A DNA stretch of 64,000 bases from Pelecanus crispus (lineage: Eukaryota > Chordata > Aves > Pelecaniformes > Pelecanidae). The stretch is taken from assembly GCF_030463565.1 (NCBI RefSeq), contig NC_134649.1, positions 36,977,044 through 37,041,043 of the forward strand. Direction: 5' to 3'. Made by a program: the position numbers and the translations under genes. Below, piece by piece: positions 11,501-26,500 of the stretch (positions are counted from its first letter, which is position 1; every line of letters starts with the position of its first letter). The notes under the pieces are model-generated. The model had not been told where the DNA came from. It saw nothing but the letters and a program-made list of their open reading frames with translations, and ran no database searches.

Positions 11501-14500
11501 GTTCCTTCCCTTCCTCTTTGAGGAAACTATAGTTATTTAGCCGAGGGAAGACTAAGAAAGAGATTTTCCAATTTCAAGTGTTTAACAACCATAATTTTTT
11601 TGGGGGGGAAAAACCCCATTTATACACTTAGGATTCTTTCAGTTTTCTGCGTGGACATTAATTTTAGTGTATACCTAAAAACAAAGCACAGTCCTCTTGC
11701 TAAAACGTTACTAGAGTTAGGGGGTTTATTTTGTGGGTCTTGCAAGCAATAATCCTGTTTCTACATCTAGGCATCCCAACCGATATTTGAGATTAGGAAA
11801 AGCAAACGTAGCCTGTGCAGTTAGAGGTACGTTCTCTGTTCTTCTCCCTTTGGGGTTTTTGCCTTAGTGGGAGGAAGCTATTCACTGTCCTCGTGGTGAG
11901 GAGTAACATTACTTCCAAGTGCAAAAAGGATGCAAGAACACTGAGTCAGCATGTCATTTAAGCTTAAGGGCAAATTATGCTTGAGCAACCTGATTGTCTT
12001 GTCATCCAGAGTCAGTCATTTCATCACAGGGAAGAGCAGTGGATGTCATTTACCTTGACTTAAGCAAGGATTCTGACACGGTCCCTGGTAACATCCTTCT
12101 GGCCAAAATGGAGAGGTATGGATGGTGACCTGCGTGGAAAAACTGGCTGGATAGTTGGGCTCAAAGAGTAGTGATCAGTGTTTCGAAGTCTAGTAGGTGG
12201 ACAGTGATAAAGAGGTTATTTTGAGGTGGATACTGCTAAGCACCTTCGTCAGTGATGTCGGCAGTGCAATAGGATGCATAGTCATCAAGCTTGTGGGTGG
12301 CACCAGCTAAGGAACAGACTGACTGACAAGCTGGGCTAAGGACAAAAGGACAGATCTTTTCACTGCCTTTTGCCGTGGAGTGGTGAGGAGGAGAAATATG
12401 CATCTTAAGAACGACAAGATGCAGGTTGTACCATTTTGTTTTGGTTTGGCTTTTGGTTCCTCAGCCTTTTGACCACAGAATTGATTTACTGCACAGGTGA
12501 ATTACAGGTCCAAGCACAGCCAGCAACTGTCTTCGTGCAGGATGGATAGTATCAGAATGCCACAGCCTTTGTTTTGATCTCACTGCAGAAGAAGTGTATA
12601 TACCTGGCATGCTGTTTAATACCAGTCATTTTACCCTTTTCCTTAGGGATGTACCATAGCGAGTTGAGTAGTTGCCTGCAGTTCCAACTTTTTTATACAC
12701 TTACCCACCTCTCTTGGTCCTTTCCTTTCTGAAAATGTACTTGTATTAACCTGGAGAGAGGCTGACAGTACACGTGAGGCTAAGCTTGGGTATCTTTAAG
12801 ATTCTCTGGCTTCAAGGTGTATCATTCCTGTAAATAGTGTTGGAGTGTTTATAAACTTTTTGGTAATGAAACCTGAAACAATGCTATTACTGCTTTGTGA
12901 TCTTGACATGTTAGTGTTTTGGCTGTTTCATTTTCACAGACCCGGTCTTTGCTGGGGGTATTTGAAGAAGATGCTGCTGCAATTTCCAATTACATCAATC
13001 AGTTATTTCAAGCCATACACAGAATATATGATGCACAGGTAGTGTTAATGAAATTCTTGAATGCATTATAAAACTTTTGAACCACGTTTCATATCTTGCT
13101 TTTTTTGAAATTATTTTAAGCAATTTTTTTTTAAACTTCCACATTTTTTAAATGTGGAAGTGAAATAAAATAAGAAATAAGTGGTTGTTTTTCTGTATGT
13201 TAGGGAGTGGTAAAGACTAAATTCTTGTGATTTTTTTTTTTCCAACAGAATTTCTTAGGACAAATAAAAAGATTTTCTGGTCTTCTAGTAGTTTTATTGT
13301 ATTTCCCAAGTGTTTCTGAAATGTTTCCCATCATGATCTTAATATGTATAATAGTACGTACAAGTGGGAGATAGTTTTTTACCCACAATATATTCATGTT
13401 TCCCTCATCATCTATAAGTAAGTGCACTTTTATGCCAAAGGCAGAATCCATTTTGTGTGGTTTTCTGAACAGTTGAGTTTATGGCTGTATTTTTAATTTG
13501 TATGTACTGGAACTGTTTGACTCTCTTACTGATTTGTTACTGTTGCTTTTAATATTTTTATTTTACTGTTGTTTTTACTTCAAAGCCTAGTGTGTTTATT
13601 TTAGGTTTGCTGCTATGTAGTTTTATTTTACTGCCTTTCCCTTTAGCTTTTAATTTCTGTACTTCCTCCTTCAACTGCATCATGAAAGGTGAAGTTGTTC
13701 CATACCATGAATCTGCTAATTAGGTCCTGTCTGTGTACAAGTACAAAGCAGTTTGTAACCAGGTAGTACTGGGGTTCATTGTAATCTTTTCTTTCCTTTA
13801 CAGATTCCTAATACTCAGTAACTAGGGCAGCTAATTTGAAATAATTAAATGCAAATATGCACTGCATAACATGAAAAATACAGAAATCGGTGCACATAGT
13901 ACAGGCTGTGAACTTAGTATTTGTAAACACTGATTACTTGTAACTCTCAATAATGTTAGAGAAATAGAAGGGCAGGATGCTTAGGTTTTCTGAAAATCTG
14001 TAGTCAGATTTTAGGTTCAATGTCTGTAATAGTTTCCTCTTCAAATATGTGATTTTTTTTTTTTTAATATTAATTTAAATAAAAAAGTAACAAGCTTGGG
14101 TTCTTGTTGATTTTTTTTTTTAAATCAGAATGAATTAAGTGCAGCAACTCATCTGACTTCAAAGCTTCTGAAGGAATATGAGAAACAGGTACTGTGTAAA
14201 TTATTGTTGTCTTTGTGTGGTCAGGGCTAAGTATTTTTGTAGTCTTTTATCTCCCAGAGCACAACATAGAATATATTTAGGTTTGGTCCAGGTAAAATGA
14301 ACTGCTGTAGTTGGTGGCTTGAATCTTTGCCAAAAGAATCTGTCTTCATATTAGTTCTTCTAACTAAAACAGAATGAAGTTCCTCTTACCATGATGAGTA
14401 TTAGTAAGTTCTGGAATATTTTACTTCTGGATCAGAGTTTTGGGGGTTGCTTAGGGTGGTGGTGGGGTTTTGATTTTGTTTTATAAACCTGTTAAGTGCT

Positions 14501-17500
14501 TTAATTTTACTAGTCACAGAGAGAAGAGATTGCATAGTAGTCTCCATTTAACAACCATAATTTACTCTTATTGTGAGAATAATTCCATCTCTGAAAGCGT
14601 GGATTGTGGAATCCATAACTTTCTCCACTGGTAGCCTGTACTGTGAAGGGTTTCCTCTTTGCAGCTATGCTCCTGGGGCCCCTTTTCTGAGATGCATGTT
14701 GAAAACAAAAAATCACTCCTTTCAAGGAGGCTGGCGCTTCCCATCCTCATTCTTCACCTAATGAGGTGAACTGGAAAAAATACTATTCATGTATTATTTT
14801 GGTTTGGTGAGTCTTTCTAGAGGAGTGAGATGACACGTTATTTTTCCTTCACTAATTGTTACTAACAAATAGGTGTAATACAGATAGGATCAAAACCACA
14901 ATGGTGCTGATCCAAAAGAATAATGAGTATTCATACCTACAGTAGTCCCATTAGGAAGAGGTGGAGAAACAGAGAGATTTAGAGTGGTTTTTTTTTTTTT
15001 TAAAAAAAAAGTCTTATATTCCTAATGACGGACTGGAAATGCTGCTTAAGATGTCTGTGCACAGTCTGAATTGTAGCAGGAATTAAATTATTTCTGCTTT
15101 TTTTTTTTTTTTTTTTTTAGAAGTAGCTGCAATCATTGGCATTGTTTTAATGCCAAATTCACTTTAATGGCACAGCTGTTTAATGAATTACACTGTTTTT
15201 GCTGTTTTCTAGGAAAAACATAGTTTTTGCAAAATCAAAATGAAAAGAACTAGCTTCAGATTAGAAGAACCAATCAGGGCATGATATTCTTATTTGTTAG
15301 CAGTTACAGATATCAAAATATACACCAAGTATCCTTGTTTCAGTTACAGTTTGTTGCATTCATTGAGAAGAAGGGGGGAGAACCTAACAAGCTGGAAGGA
15401 AGTGCTTCAAATTTTTAATAAAGAAGTTGGGGATTTTTATATTTCCAAGTGTTTCATGTATAGCTGCTATGAATTAAAAGAAGAATTAAACTAGCATTGG
15501 ATCTTTTAACCTATTTTTCTGATTTGTCTCCTTTGGACTGCTTTTTTCCTAGTCAGGAGATTAGCTTAAAAATACACAAATAATGTTTTAACTGGATTTT
15601 TTTTTTTTCAGTTGTAACCATTTTGGTCATACTTTTGCCTCCATCAAGGCATTATAGAAGTAAACTCTTTTGGATGTTTTAAAAAATTCACATAATCACA
15701 TACCTTAAGAGGTAGAAGTCTAAGATAAACACCAGATATTGCTTAATTTTTTATAATTTTAAAATAATTTGCAAAGCTGGATAAAAATCTTCATAGATGT
15801 CAAGTCTGCATTTTTCCTGATTTTTAAAAATAAAATCTACTAATTAATTTATAAAGTCTATTAATTAGATTAATCTATTTTAAAAATAGTTACTTTTTTT
15901 TAAATGAGAATTGTTTATTACTCTCCCCCCTCCCCCCCCCAATATTCCTTCTTCACAGGACAATAAAGAAGTGCTTCAGTGTATCTTAACTGTATAATAT
16001 TTTAAAATAATTGAATACCCAGTACATTCATAGACATGATTAATGTAGTTTTGTGAATGGCAGAAGACACTGCAAACAGCATGCCTCCTTTTATTTTCTT
16101 GTAGCGTTTTCCACTAGGGGGAGATGATGAAGTTATGACTTCAACTTTACAGCAATTTGCAAAAGTGATAGATGAGGCAAGTACTTGTATTTGTTTCACT
16201 TACTTTCCTAATGTTGTCATGTATAGACTTCAACTTGCTTAATTATTCCAGTCTCTTTTAGGATAGGAGGTGCAGAAATGGCTTTCATTTGTCAATAAGG
16301 TAACAATTGTGTATTGCAGCGTATATTTAAGGTTATATAACCTGAAGATAAAGAATTGGTTGAGCAAAATGAGGATACATGGTTGAGAAAGAATGTAGTT
16401 TAACTTACTGTATATACAGCCAAATAACATTACAGAACAGCAGTTAGAAACTGCTTTTCGTGACAGTGTTTGTATTGCCTGATTTCAGATACCTGACTGA
16501 CAGAGGAAGCTCCTGCTGTCTGTGTTAGAGACAGAGACTTACTCTTCTGAAAGACAACTTAGCACCATTAAGATCTGAATGAGGATTTTTTCTGCAATCC
16601 CTCTCCTTACTTTGCACTACTACTACTACTACAGCAGCATTTTGGGAGGAAGAACATGTTTGTTCTACCTCTGTAAACTGTGAAAGATGGGCTGTGATGT
16701 AGCTGGAGGGAAACTGGAGAAGTAAATTGACTAGTTATCAGAATGTATGAGGCCATCTTCTGATATGATCCAGTCACTTGGAATAAATTGGAAAAGTAGG
16801 GACAAATACTAAAGGTCTTCTATAAAAAGCTAGTGATGAGATCAGGAAGCTAGAAAAGAATAGCTGCAAAAAAATGAACATGCAAAATTATGTTTGAGTT
16901 GTACATGTCATCTTTGAGTGAAATTGATGTCAACCTATCTTTATTATTTTTTTTATTATGTATTTATTTTTAAATTTTATTTATCTTAGCAGTGTTTTCA
17001 TAAAATTTCCTTCTTTCTCTTGTCTTTTATAGCTCAGCTCCTGCCATGCAGTACTTTCAACTCAACTTGCGGATGCAATGATGTTTCCTATTACCCAGTT
17101 TAAAGAAAGGGATCTAAAAGGTAGAGTGCTCAAACAAATCCTGTTTTTGTCAACAGCAGCAGCAACAAAAATGTAGCGTTTAATCTCCATAGCTCCTGTT
17201 TCACTAAATAGTATATGCCACTTATTTTTCAGCTCTCAAAAGTATGCACCTCCCAATTTTAAAAAAAATGTAAGTTATTTCTATTCGTGAGAGTATTACA
17301 GTTGAAGAACTTAACACTGTTACTGTTTCAACAAAAATATGACTTATATTATGGAAGCACTTATCTTCTATTCAAGATTAAAATTTTGCAGTTACTGTAA
17401 ACATTAGGAAAGAACAATTTTCAGATAATTTGCATGTCCAGGAAATATTTTTATCTATTATAATACCATGATATCAATATGATGGCTGGACTAAACTCAA

Positions 17501-20500
17501 GAAGCAAAGTGCCAAAGTTGTAGTACTTACTATATTATTATGATTTAGTAAGGTGGTTCTTCAACCCTGCTGGTAATATAGGCAGCTTCTTACGTTCAGG
17601 CATAAGATGCTTCCAACTTGTTATTTTTGTTAACAGATGTATCTTATTCTGCCTGGTCTAAAATAATATATATATATATATATTGCGTCTGTATGATAGA
17701 TTTTACTCAAGATGCTAAAGTGAATAGACTGGTGTGGCAAATGGGCGTCAAATATAAGAGTCAAAACCAAAATAACTTAAATCCCTAATTTGAACATCCT
17801 AGAGTGGGTATGCCTAACATATGAACATTTTAAGTCTAAATTGAAATTAAAATTACAATTCTTCCATAAGTCTTCTAGTTCTTTATGAATCTTGGAAGAT
17901 ACTTCTTTGGCAATAGTTTGTTGCAAAGTTATGGATTAAATAGATTATGCTTTTTGAGGAAGGGAACATGACTATCTTAGGGCTAATATTACTCCTCAGA
18001 ACCTGGAAAAATCTCCTGTTAATATTTACTGAAGAAGCATCCCTGAAGCAATAATCACAAATTAAATTTTCCCACTGGAAGTTTTTAACCACCAACTGAT
18101 GTAGTATTTAATGACACCATACTTCTTTATGGACTTCATAGGCACTGTCTGTAAAGCTTTTCCATGCTCTTTTGTCTTTGCTTTACCATAAAGTTGAACA
18201 TAGCTCTCTGCTTTATTGTAACATGACACAAAACCACAATCAAGATCGGAACAAGTGCCAAGTATTGTATTGTTTTCTGTTCCATGGCACAGTGACACGA
18301 AATAACCATCTAGACCATGACTGATTTTAGGTAGGAGGAATCACAGTGTGTTTGGGGCTTTCCCTTGATCCAGTGATAACTTCCCCGTCTCCTGTGCTTC
18401 CACTTCCCCACTCAGAGCAGAACTTTGACCAGAAAAATAGGTGACGCATTTGTATTGACGATCTCTTTCAAAGTCTTTTGAAAAGAAGTTCCTCCTTAAC
18501 TTACTACAGTAATGTATCTTTTTTGCTAAGCCAGACAGCCACATAAATGATACTCGGGCCCTAAGTAGGAGCAGACTTTCCTGGCCACATAATGCCTGTG
18601 CTGGTAATTCAGTATGATACAAGGTGTGAATGACAACTGTTCAGTAGTGAAACATTGCATGAGAAACCTTACTATATAAATATTATGTTAATAACAACTT
18701 ATTTAAATCGTTATATGTTGTTTTGTAGAGATATTAACTCTAAAAGAAGTTTTCCAAATTGCAAGCAATGGTAAGTGTGAAATACTTAATGGTATAGATA
18801 TTACAAGACAACAGTACTATTATAGATTATTTACTCAGAAAACTAGTGAAGATATTTGCATGGCTTAAAGTGACTAATTAAGCTGTAATTTTTTTCAGTG
18901 ATACTTAGGCATGCAGCTTTCCTTGGTTCCCCTGTAAATCCCTGCTTTGTGTACCAAGGTGTTAAGGCAAATTGACAGTATTAGTCTTTTTTACAATACT
19001 TTAAAAGTATATATAATTATTAAATAATTTGGGATTATGCTACCAACATTGCTAAAAATAGTAAGGTGCTAGCTCACTCCTTAAAGACTGGACTGGATTA
19101 ATAAACAAATTTTTCCTCCCTAAAATTGGTTTTATAGTTCTCTTCCTTGCTGTCAGAAGTCACTTTTTTAGCTAGCTCTGCTATATCCTTGTAGAGAACA
19201 TATTCTTTAAGTAAGGATTAAGTAAGCATTCTGCTTCTCTTACTGTAAATTGCTTCATTGCTTTAGAAGCAAGAAAAATTTCAGGTTTTCATAACGGTTG
19301 GACTTGATGATCTTGAAGGTCTTTTCCAACCTAAACAATTCTATGATTCTGTGATAATGGAAAGTTGTCTCTACTTATAGAAAGTTTCTGTCTTTGAAGA
19401 CTATTAAATGTATAGGGAAATTTGTAACAATTTGGCCATGTTTGCATCTGGTTAGAATTTTTCTTCAGCCCAAGTATTTATGGCAGTGAAGTAATTACAA
19501 ACAGGCAAGAACAATTGTTAATGGTTTTAATATGACAGAACTTTGCATTCAGCTGGCTGTGCAACACACAGTGATATAAAAGGTTTTCTGCTCAGTTTTG
19601 TAAGTCATTAATTTATCAAAATGATCATAAATTCTCTCTTGATTGCTTAGACCATGATGCTGCCATTACCAGATACAGTCGGTTGTCAAAAAGAAGGGAA
19701 AATGAAAAGGTTCGTAAAATAAAATACATAATATACAGATTTTTAGATGAGATAAGAAATAATTTTCATGTAATATATATATTTGTGATGGATGACAGTG
19801 TATGGCAGATTCCACCTGAAGGTTGCTAGTTTATGCTTTAGCAGTCTAGACAGTTTGCTTCACAACAGAAAAGCAGGTTTCCCCAATATGTGCCTGTCTT
19901 GTAACACTGAAAATGCTCTAAGATGAAGGCTGTGATACTATATTAAATTTATTTTTGTAAAGAAATAACCACACTTTCCAGGGAGAAAAGAATGCTGTAT
20001 TTGTTTTTCATGTATCTCTTGTGTAAGTTAGAGAAGCGGAATTGTAGGATAAAATACGCAGTTGCTGATGATAGAGGGTAGAACGTTTCCTTGTTGTTTT
20101 CTCCATGCTGGCTATAAAGCTGTCCAGAAGGCACATGATTAATACCAAGTCTCAAACATTCCTTTTTCCCCCTCCCCCGTCTTTGTCTCTTTAGATCAAG
20201 GCTGAAGTTACAGAAGATGTATATACTTCCAGGAAAAAACAGCACCAGACTATGATGCATTATTTCTGTGCATTAAATACTCTTCAGTACAAAAAGAAAA
20301 TTGCTATGCTAGAACCCTTGCTAGGATACATGCAAGCTCAGGTAATTTCAGATTCCGAAAGCGGTAGGTCTGAAAGAAGATGTAAAAGTGCTTCATGAAG
20401 GTGGATGTACTGAAATTCATTGCAAGACCTCTTCTGCAATCCAAGAAAGCAAGTGGAGGGAAAGACGTACCCTGTCCTCATCCCTGTAGTTGTCATAGCT

Positions 20501-23500
20501 GCTGCCATGAACACTGTCATTAGCTAGCACTAGTCATTTCCCACTCAAGATATAAACCTCATCATGACATGCCCTCACTCCCATCGTAGAATCTTTTAGT
20601 GAGGAAAGTCTGGGTGACAAATATAAAGGTCTAATTCTACCCCAAAACCCAGATGGCTAAATTTAACACACTGCCTAAATTTTCATTGCTGTGTATTTTT
20701 TTCCACTGGATCACTAATGGGAATAGCTGATTAAAACTTTCATGGAAGTGCACCTTGTTAGAAAGTAATGTGACAACAGTTAAACTCTTTCCTGTGGCAG
20801 CTATTCTGAGATGAGATAGTCATCAAATTCACAGTGCTACTGTTTTCAATCAAGGGTGTGGGAGAACTGGAATGCTAAAAATCATTCTGGCTTGTTTTTG
20901 TTTAATATAAATTAGTTCATGATTGGTTTATTTGAGGATGGGTGCAATAGAAAATACAAGTATGAAAAAGTTCTTTGGAGAGACTTAATTTGTATTTTCG
21001 GAAGTATGTCGTCAGTATGGGGGTTTTTTTTAAAAAAAAAAAAGCCAAACTTTCCAACATCTGGCACTGCTACAGTGTCCCGAGTAGAAATTAACTTGTA
21101 CATGCTGTCTGAAAGCTTTTCAAGTCCAAGAAGAGCTCTTGCTTCTTTTTGAAACTTTGCAGCTTGTATTTAAGAATTAAGCTGTAAATGTTTTCTGTAA
21201 CGAAGATAGTACAATCTGTTGCTCGGGTGCAGGTTTTTGCTGAATCTAAGAATGGGAAGGGCAGGGCCACACCCCATGGCTTCCTGTTCTGAGATTTCAC
21301 ATGGCTGAACTCAATTTAGATGTGGCAGTTTTTCTGGATCAATATGGAGTACACTGTCTTTAAGATACATATTGTCAGTTCCCCGTGGCAGGGTCCGCAG
21401 TTAGAGGATGGCCCCAGACAAATTCTCACAGGTTTCCCCTCTCCTACGCCCTCCAAATTACTCCACCCATAGTACAACAGTTAGCAAACTGGTGGGCTTG
21501 AAAAAGTGTAGAGAGACCTTGGGATCACTAAAAAGTCAAACCTTGTTTCCCCTCCAGGGCACTTTCTGTATATTTCTGTATTTCCTCCAGGTAACTGTGC
21601 ACTTCCTTTTGACACAATGAAATCCCACTGTGGTGTCAGCATCAACCTTCACTTGCAGAAAAAAAGCATACATTCTGCTCCTTTTATTGAGAGGCTTTGG
21701 TGGGAGTGAGGGATGAAAACAGATTTCTCTGAGAAACTTCAACCACCGGTGGCTTAACCTTGTTAATTTTTACTGTAGTTTTATTAATTACTAAATTCTC
21801 CCTTTTCCTTTTTTTTTTTTTTTAAAGATAAGTTTTTTTAAAATGGGTTCAGAAAATCTTACTGAGCAATTGGAAGAATTTTTGACCAATATTGGCACAA
21901 GTGTACAGAAGTAAGTTGTTTTTGTTGAATTTTGAACTGTTATCAAGACAATTATTTTTTCTGTTTCTACTTATTAGCAAATTATCTTTGTTAATAACAT
22001 TATTTACCTTAGTGTTCGCAGGGAAATGGAGTGCGAAGTAGAAAACATGCAACAAACTATAGAGGACTTGGAAGTAGCTAGTGATCCACTGTATTTGCCT
22101 GATCCTGATCCTACGAAATTTCCTGTTCATAGAAATCTAACACGGAAAGCTGGCTATCTCAATGCAAGAAAGTAAGACTAACTTGTTACTTAAAAATTCC
22201 AGAATACTTAATTTTGAGAAAGGAAAGCTAAAACAGTATGCAATATTTTTTTGAAGTTAGCTGTGCTGATTTTATGTACTTAGTTGAGTAAATCGCACGG
22301 GAGATACTCTGTTTCTTTCTTTGGACTCCTTCACTTAATTAGTATTAATTTCATGGTTACACTGACATAGTGTCATTCAGGTGCAAAGCGTAAGTATCCT
22401 GATTTCAGTCTAATTTTGCCTGAATTTTGACATCAAAAAGAAAAATTAAAGTTTAGGAGAGTGTAATTCACTGGGTTGTAATTGGAAAACAAGAAGATTG
22501 CAGCTATCAGGATTGTTATATAAGTGTCTGTTAAAGCTTTGGGATTCAAGTTACTAACAAAATATGACAGCCTTGAGATACACAAGGCAAAACATTCCTC
22601 CACTTGGAACGGCCTTCTCAATTTCATGAGGAAGTCTTTTGTCCACTGGAGGGAGCTGTTACTTTAGTTATTAAAGTCTAGCAGCTGGTTTTTATATTTG
22701 TTAAAACCAAGTTGTAACAGTCAGATTTTTTTTCTGTAATTTATATAATAAGCTCCAAGGAATTGTAAAAAAAAAAAGTAGATTACTTTTTCAGCAACAG
22801 TTAGAGTAACATACTCACTGCATGAGGCATGAATTTCTGTAGTAGAACACAATTGCATCAATTAAAATTGAAAATAGTATCTGAACAAAAAGGGAGGCTA
22901 AACTGCAAGTGTTACTGATTTTTGGTTTCAGATTGTTCATCTTCTGTTATTCTGGGGGGAAGAAAAACCCAAAAACCCCCAACAAAATGCTCTAAGCAAA
23001 ATTTTGGAAATCTTGTGGAATGGTTCAAAATACTTGGAAAACTGAGATATCTTACGTGACTAAGCTAATGCTTAACAGAAAGTTCTGCAAAACTTTGTTT
23101 AGTCTTAATAAAAATGCAGAGTTCAGAGGTCTTATCAATTACATTGATAGTGCATATCATTTGAATATGCATATTGTGTAAAGCGATACCATAAAAGCTG
23201 ATCATTGAAACTGAAGTACTTACGCCTTTTTATTCTAAATTAGGTTTCATATAATGTAAGAAAGCAACTCTTTTATGTATTCTTTGCCCAGCAATAGATT
23301 TAGAATAAAAAACCAACAGATGGAAAGAGACTAATTTAGCTATAAAGCCTAACCTAAAACATTAAACAGGGAAAAAAGTTTTCTTAAGTGCCCAGATGGT
23401 TTGTTCCAAGTAATTTTAATTTTTTCTAATTTGTACAGCTCAGTTGAACTCCTAATCTACTAACTAAGAACCTCTTTGTACCTTTTAGTAAGACAGGGCT

Positions 23501-26500
23501 GGTGTCTTCCAGTTGGGAGAGACAGTTTTACTTCACTCAAGGTGGAAATTTGATGAGCCAGGCAAGAGGTGACGTAGCTGGGGGACTTGTCATGGATATA
23601 GACAATTGTTCTGTAATGGCTGTGGACTGTGAAGACAGACGGTACTGTTTTCAGATAACATCTTTTGATGGTAAAAAGTAAGTATTCTTACATTACTGTT
23701 ATCTGTAAGTAATACTGGACTCGCTAATTAGGAAAAAAAAGATGGTCTACCTTTGGCTAGATTATAGCTTGATAGATTTTGGGGGTATTTAGAAGCAAAA
23801 TCTGGGATGTCATTTTAACTTTGCAATGTCTGGGTTTTTTTAGTTTATAAGCTGTATAATGTAGCTGAGTGGTATTTCAGAATAAAATTACCATAATCAT
23901 TTTACAGTGCTGTATTATTACATTTTGTGAGTGCTTAAGTATTACACAGGCACAATGAGAATTTTCTTCCTTTTCTATTTTCAATTAAAATGAAAACATA
24001 GATTTCCCTCCCCACCCCCCAATTAATTGTTGACTGCACTCGGCATGTACACAGACTCTTCAGCCTTTCTTAATTTGTTGTGCAATGTACAAACATGAAA
24101 ATGGAATTGCCTGTGAATGTACTTGTGAGGCATTTTAAATAGACAAAATTGTCTTTTCCATTCTCCTCTTTCAGGTCTTCAATCTTACAGGCAGAGAGTA
24201 AAAAAGATTACGAAGAGGTAAGCTTATACAAGGTTTGCATGGAGTCTGGTGATTTTCTGTAGTGCAGAAGGAATACATTCATAACAATAGTTGGAATGCT
24301 CATTTTATGTTCTCTAGGTGGTAAGCAGTGAACTTGTAACTCATTCTATCCATAATGACAGGTTTCATGAAGTCTGACAAAATATTACTGTGTTTAAATC
24401 CTAGAGAAAAAAAATGCAGTTCTGATTGCCACCAAGTCCTTTTCAGTGTTATGGAAGAAGGTGGGGGGGGGGGCGGGGAGCCCACAGCAAAATATCTAGC
24501 AGTAATGAAATCTCAACAAATGATGCTGCTTCTTCCTGTTCATGCTTTCCCATCCTTCCTTCTTCCTACCTGCTTGTCAGGAGTGGAAGATAAAGGAAAT
24601 CTTAGGTTAGGACACAGATAAGGATACAGGCAGTTGAGAAATGAGGAAGAACACTTTTTCTGCCCCTGATGCATGATGGGAAACCTGTTTATACATTATG
24701 AACAAGTTGAATTGAGAAATTTGAAATAATTTGCTTTTGGACTGCTTTCAAAGCTGCTTGCTGTTTGTGATCACTATTTCCAAATGGCTGCTAAGTGTCA
24801 TGATGCAGGTTTATTTGTCTGTGCAGTGGATGAATACCAGCTGAGAAATGTCAGTGTTCAAATACTAGGTCAGCAAACTTGTAGCAAATACTGATGGAGA
24901 AAGGAAAGGGGGCAGGGGGGAAACCCCACCCAACCAGCAGGGATATCTTTTCCCTGTTTTTTTTAGCTTTCTCTAGAGGTGAAAATAAAAAGTTTCTCTG
25001 GACTTTTTGTAAATAACAGCCTAATGGTATAGGTGGGTACTGGTCTAAGAAAGAAGGTTCTAGTTATTAGAATTTATGTTTTATTTGGACAGCTTTTTAC
25101 AGCTTTCCGAAGGCTTGCACAGATGGGCCAAACCAATAGATTCATTGCTTTTATAGTCTATGAAATAGTCAGATTTGTCTAGAAACAAAGGAACAGATGT
25201 ACTAAGTGATATAAAGTATTTATTAATTAAAAAGGTACATCTGTTATTAGTGTTCAATATAGAAAACGTTTTAAAAGCACAGTTGATTTAAAATATGTTT
25301 GGGCAAGCAGCTGGATAAGGAAATACAGAAAATACAGTAGTTTCGGCCTGGATTCAAATTCCTCTGCAGTCTTCAATGTTACACTGACATAAAATGACCT
25401 TTTATGCTATTTCTAGGGTTCTTAGCTGGGCTGTGTCAGGTTGGCCCTCGTTCATTTGCTCTGTTGAGATTGCCCAGTAGCCTGACTCTGAAATATTTGC
25501 CCTCGGATGCCTCACCAGGGGAAGAGAGTTTATAGTCAGCTTTAGCAGCTCAAATTTGTCATTTTCTGGGCTGTAGCTGCTGTGCTGTCTTTTAGATAGC
25601 TCAGGTGGCAACCCTGACAACAAGCTGGGGTTCAGTGGAACAGCACCAGTAGTATGCTTATAATCGAGTTAGTTTTCTTCTTTGGAGAAAAGTCAAAAAG
25701 CAAGAAGCAGGAGCAGGTGGTTTTCCATAGCACAGGGAGAAAATAGATTCTAGCTTACAGATGCAAGAAATGGGCAAATTCCACAAAAGGCAGATGGAAT
25801 CTTTATGTCTTGAGGAAACAATGTCATCTGCAGTCACAGAATAATGGAGTACAGAGAATCCTTTTTTTTTTTTTAAAAAATTCCTTATAGTCGTGATTTA
25901 AACTTGCTTTACTTTTCATCTTCAGTGTGACTAAAATAACTTTTTCAAGTAAAAATCTGATATTGTAAGGTGCAGTACGCAGATAGTAGTGAATTTAATG
26001 ACAAGCTGGGTGTGCACAATACTGATTTGGCTCCCCAAAGTTACAAAGAAAGTGGAAAAAGTGCCGAGACTAGCCAACTTGGGTATTTAATCAAGTTTGT
26101 TAAAAAGCTATGAAAATTTTTTTTTCTCTTTTTTTCTCTCTTTTTCAGTGGATATGCACCATAAACAACATATCTAAACAGATATATCTAAGTGAAAACC
26201 CTGAGGTAACTTTACTAAAATATATATATAAAAAGATATTAACTGGATCTAATTGGATAGCATAGAATTAAGCTGAGTACTTCCTACATGTCTAATTATA
26301 AGCTTTTCATGGTATGAAAACATACAGTCCATTGTCTCCTTCATCTAAATGCTTATATAAAGCATTAAAAATACGTGACTTTTATATTTGGTATAACTTT
26401 CTGACATTGTCAAGATCCTGTATTTGTACTTTGTATATGATACTTTGTAACAAATTAATATGACAAATACTCAGATGGATACATTTAATTTCTCCTAGAG

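Larger units (their letters stand above)
13039..22012 (+). other. APPL1: APPL1 introns 2-9 (non-exonic parts)
   Basis: Introns between the exons listed for APPL1, 102 bp (intron 9) to 1.9 kb long. Contents recognised: a 12-bp-arm hairpin in intron 2 (13135-13161), T-rich tracts (around 14053, 15099 and 21810), an ACT triplet repeat near 16617, a TA microsatellite (17665-17683) and a short CR1 tail (19296-19352). No nested gene or structured RNA was recognised. Confidence 0.8.

Noticed and set aside
13201-13451. 83-codon minus-strand frame in APPL1 intron 2
   Set aside because: Antisense to APPL1, no family resemblance and no exon signals.
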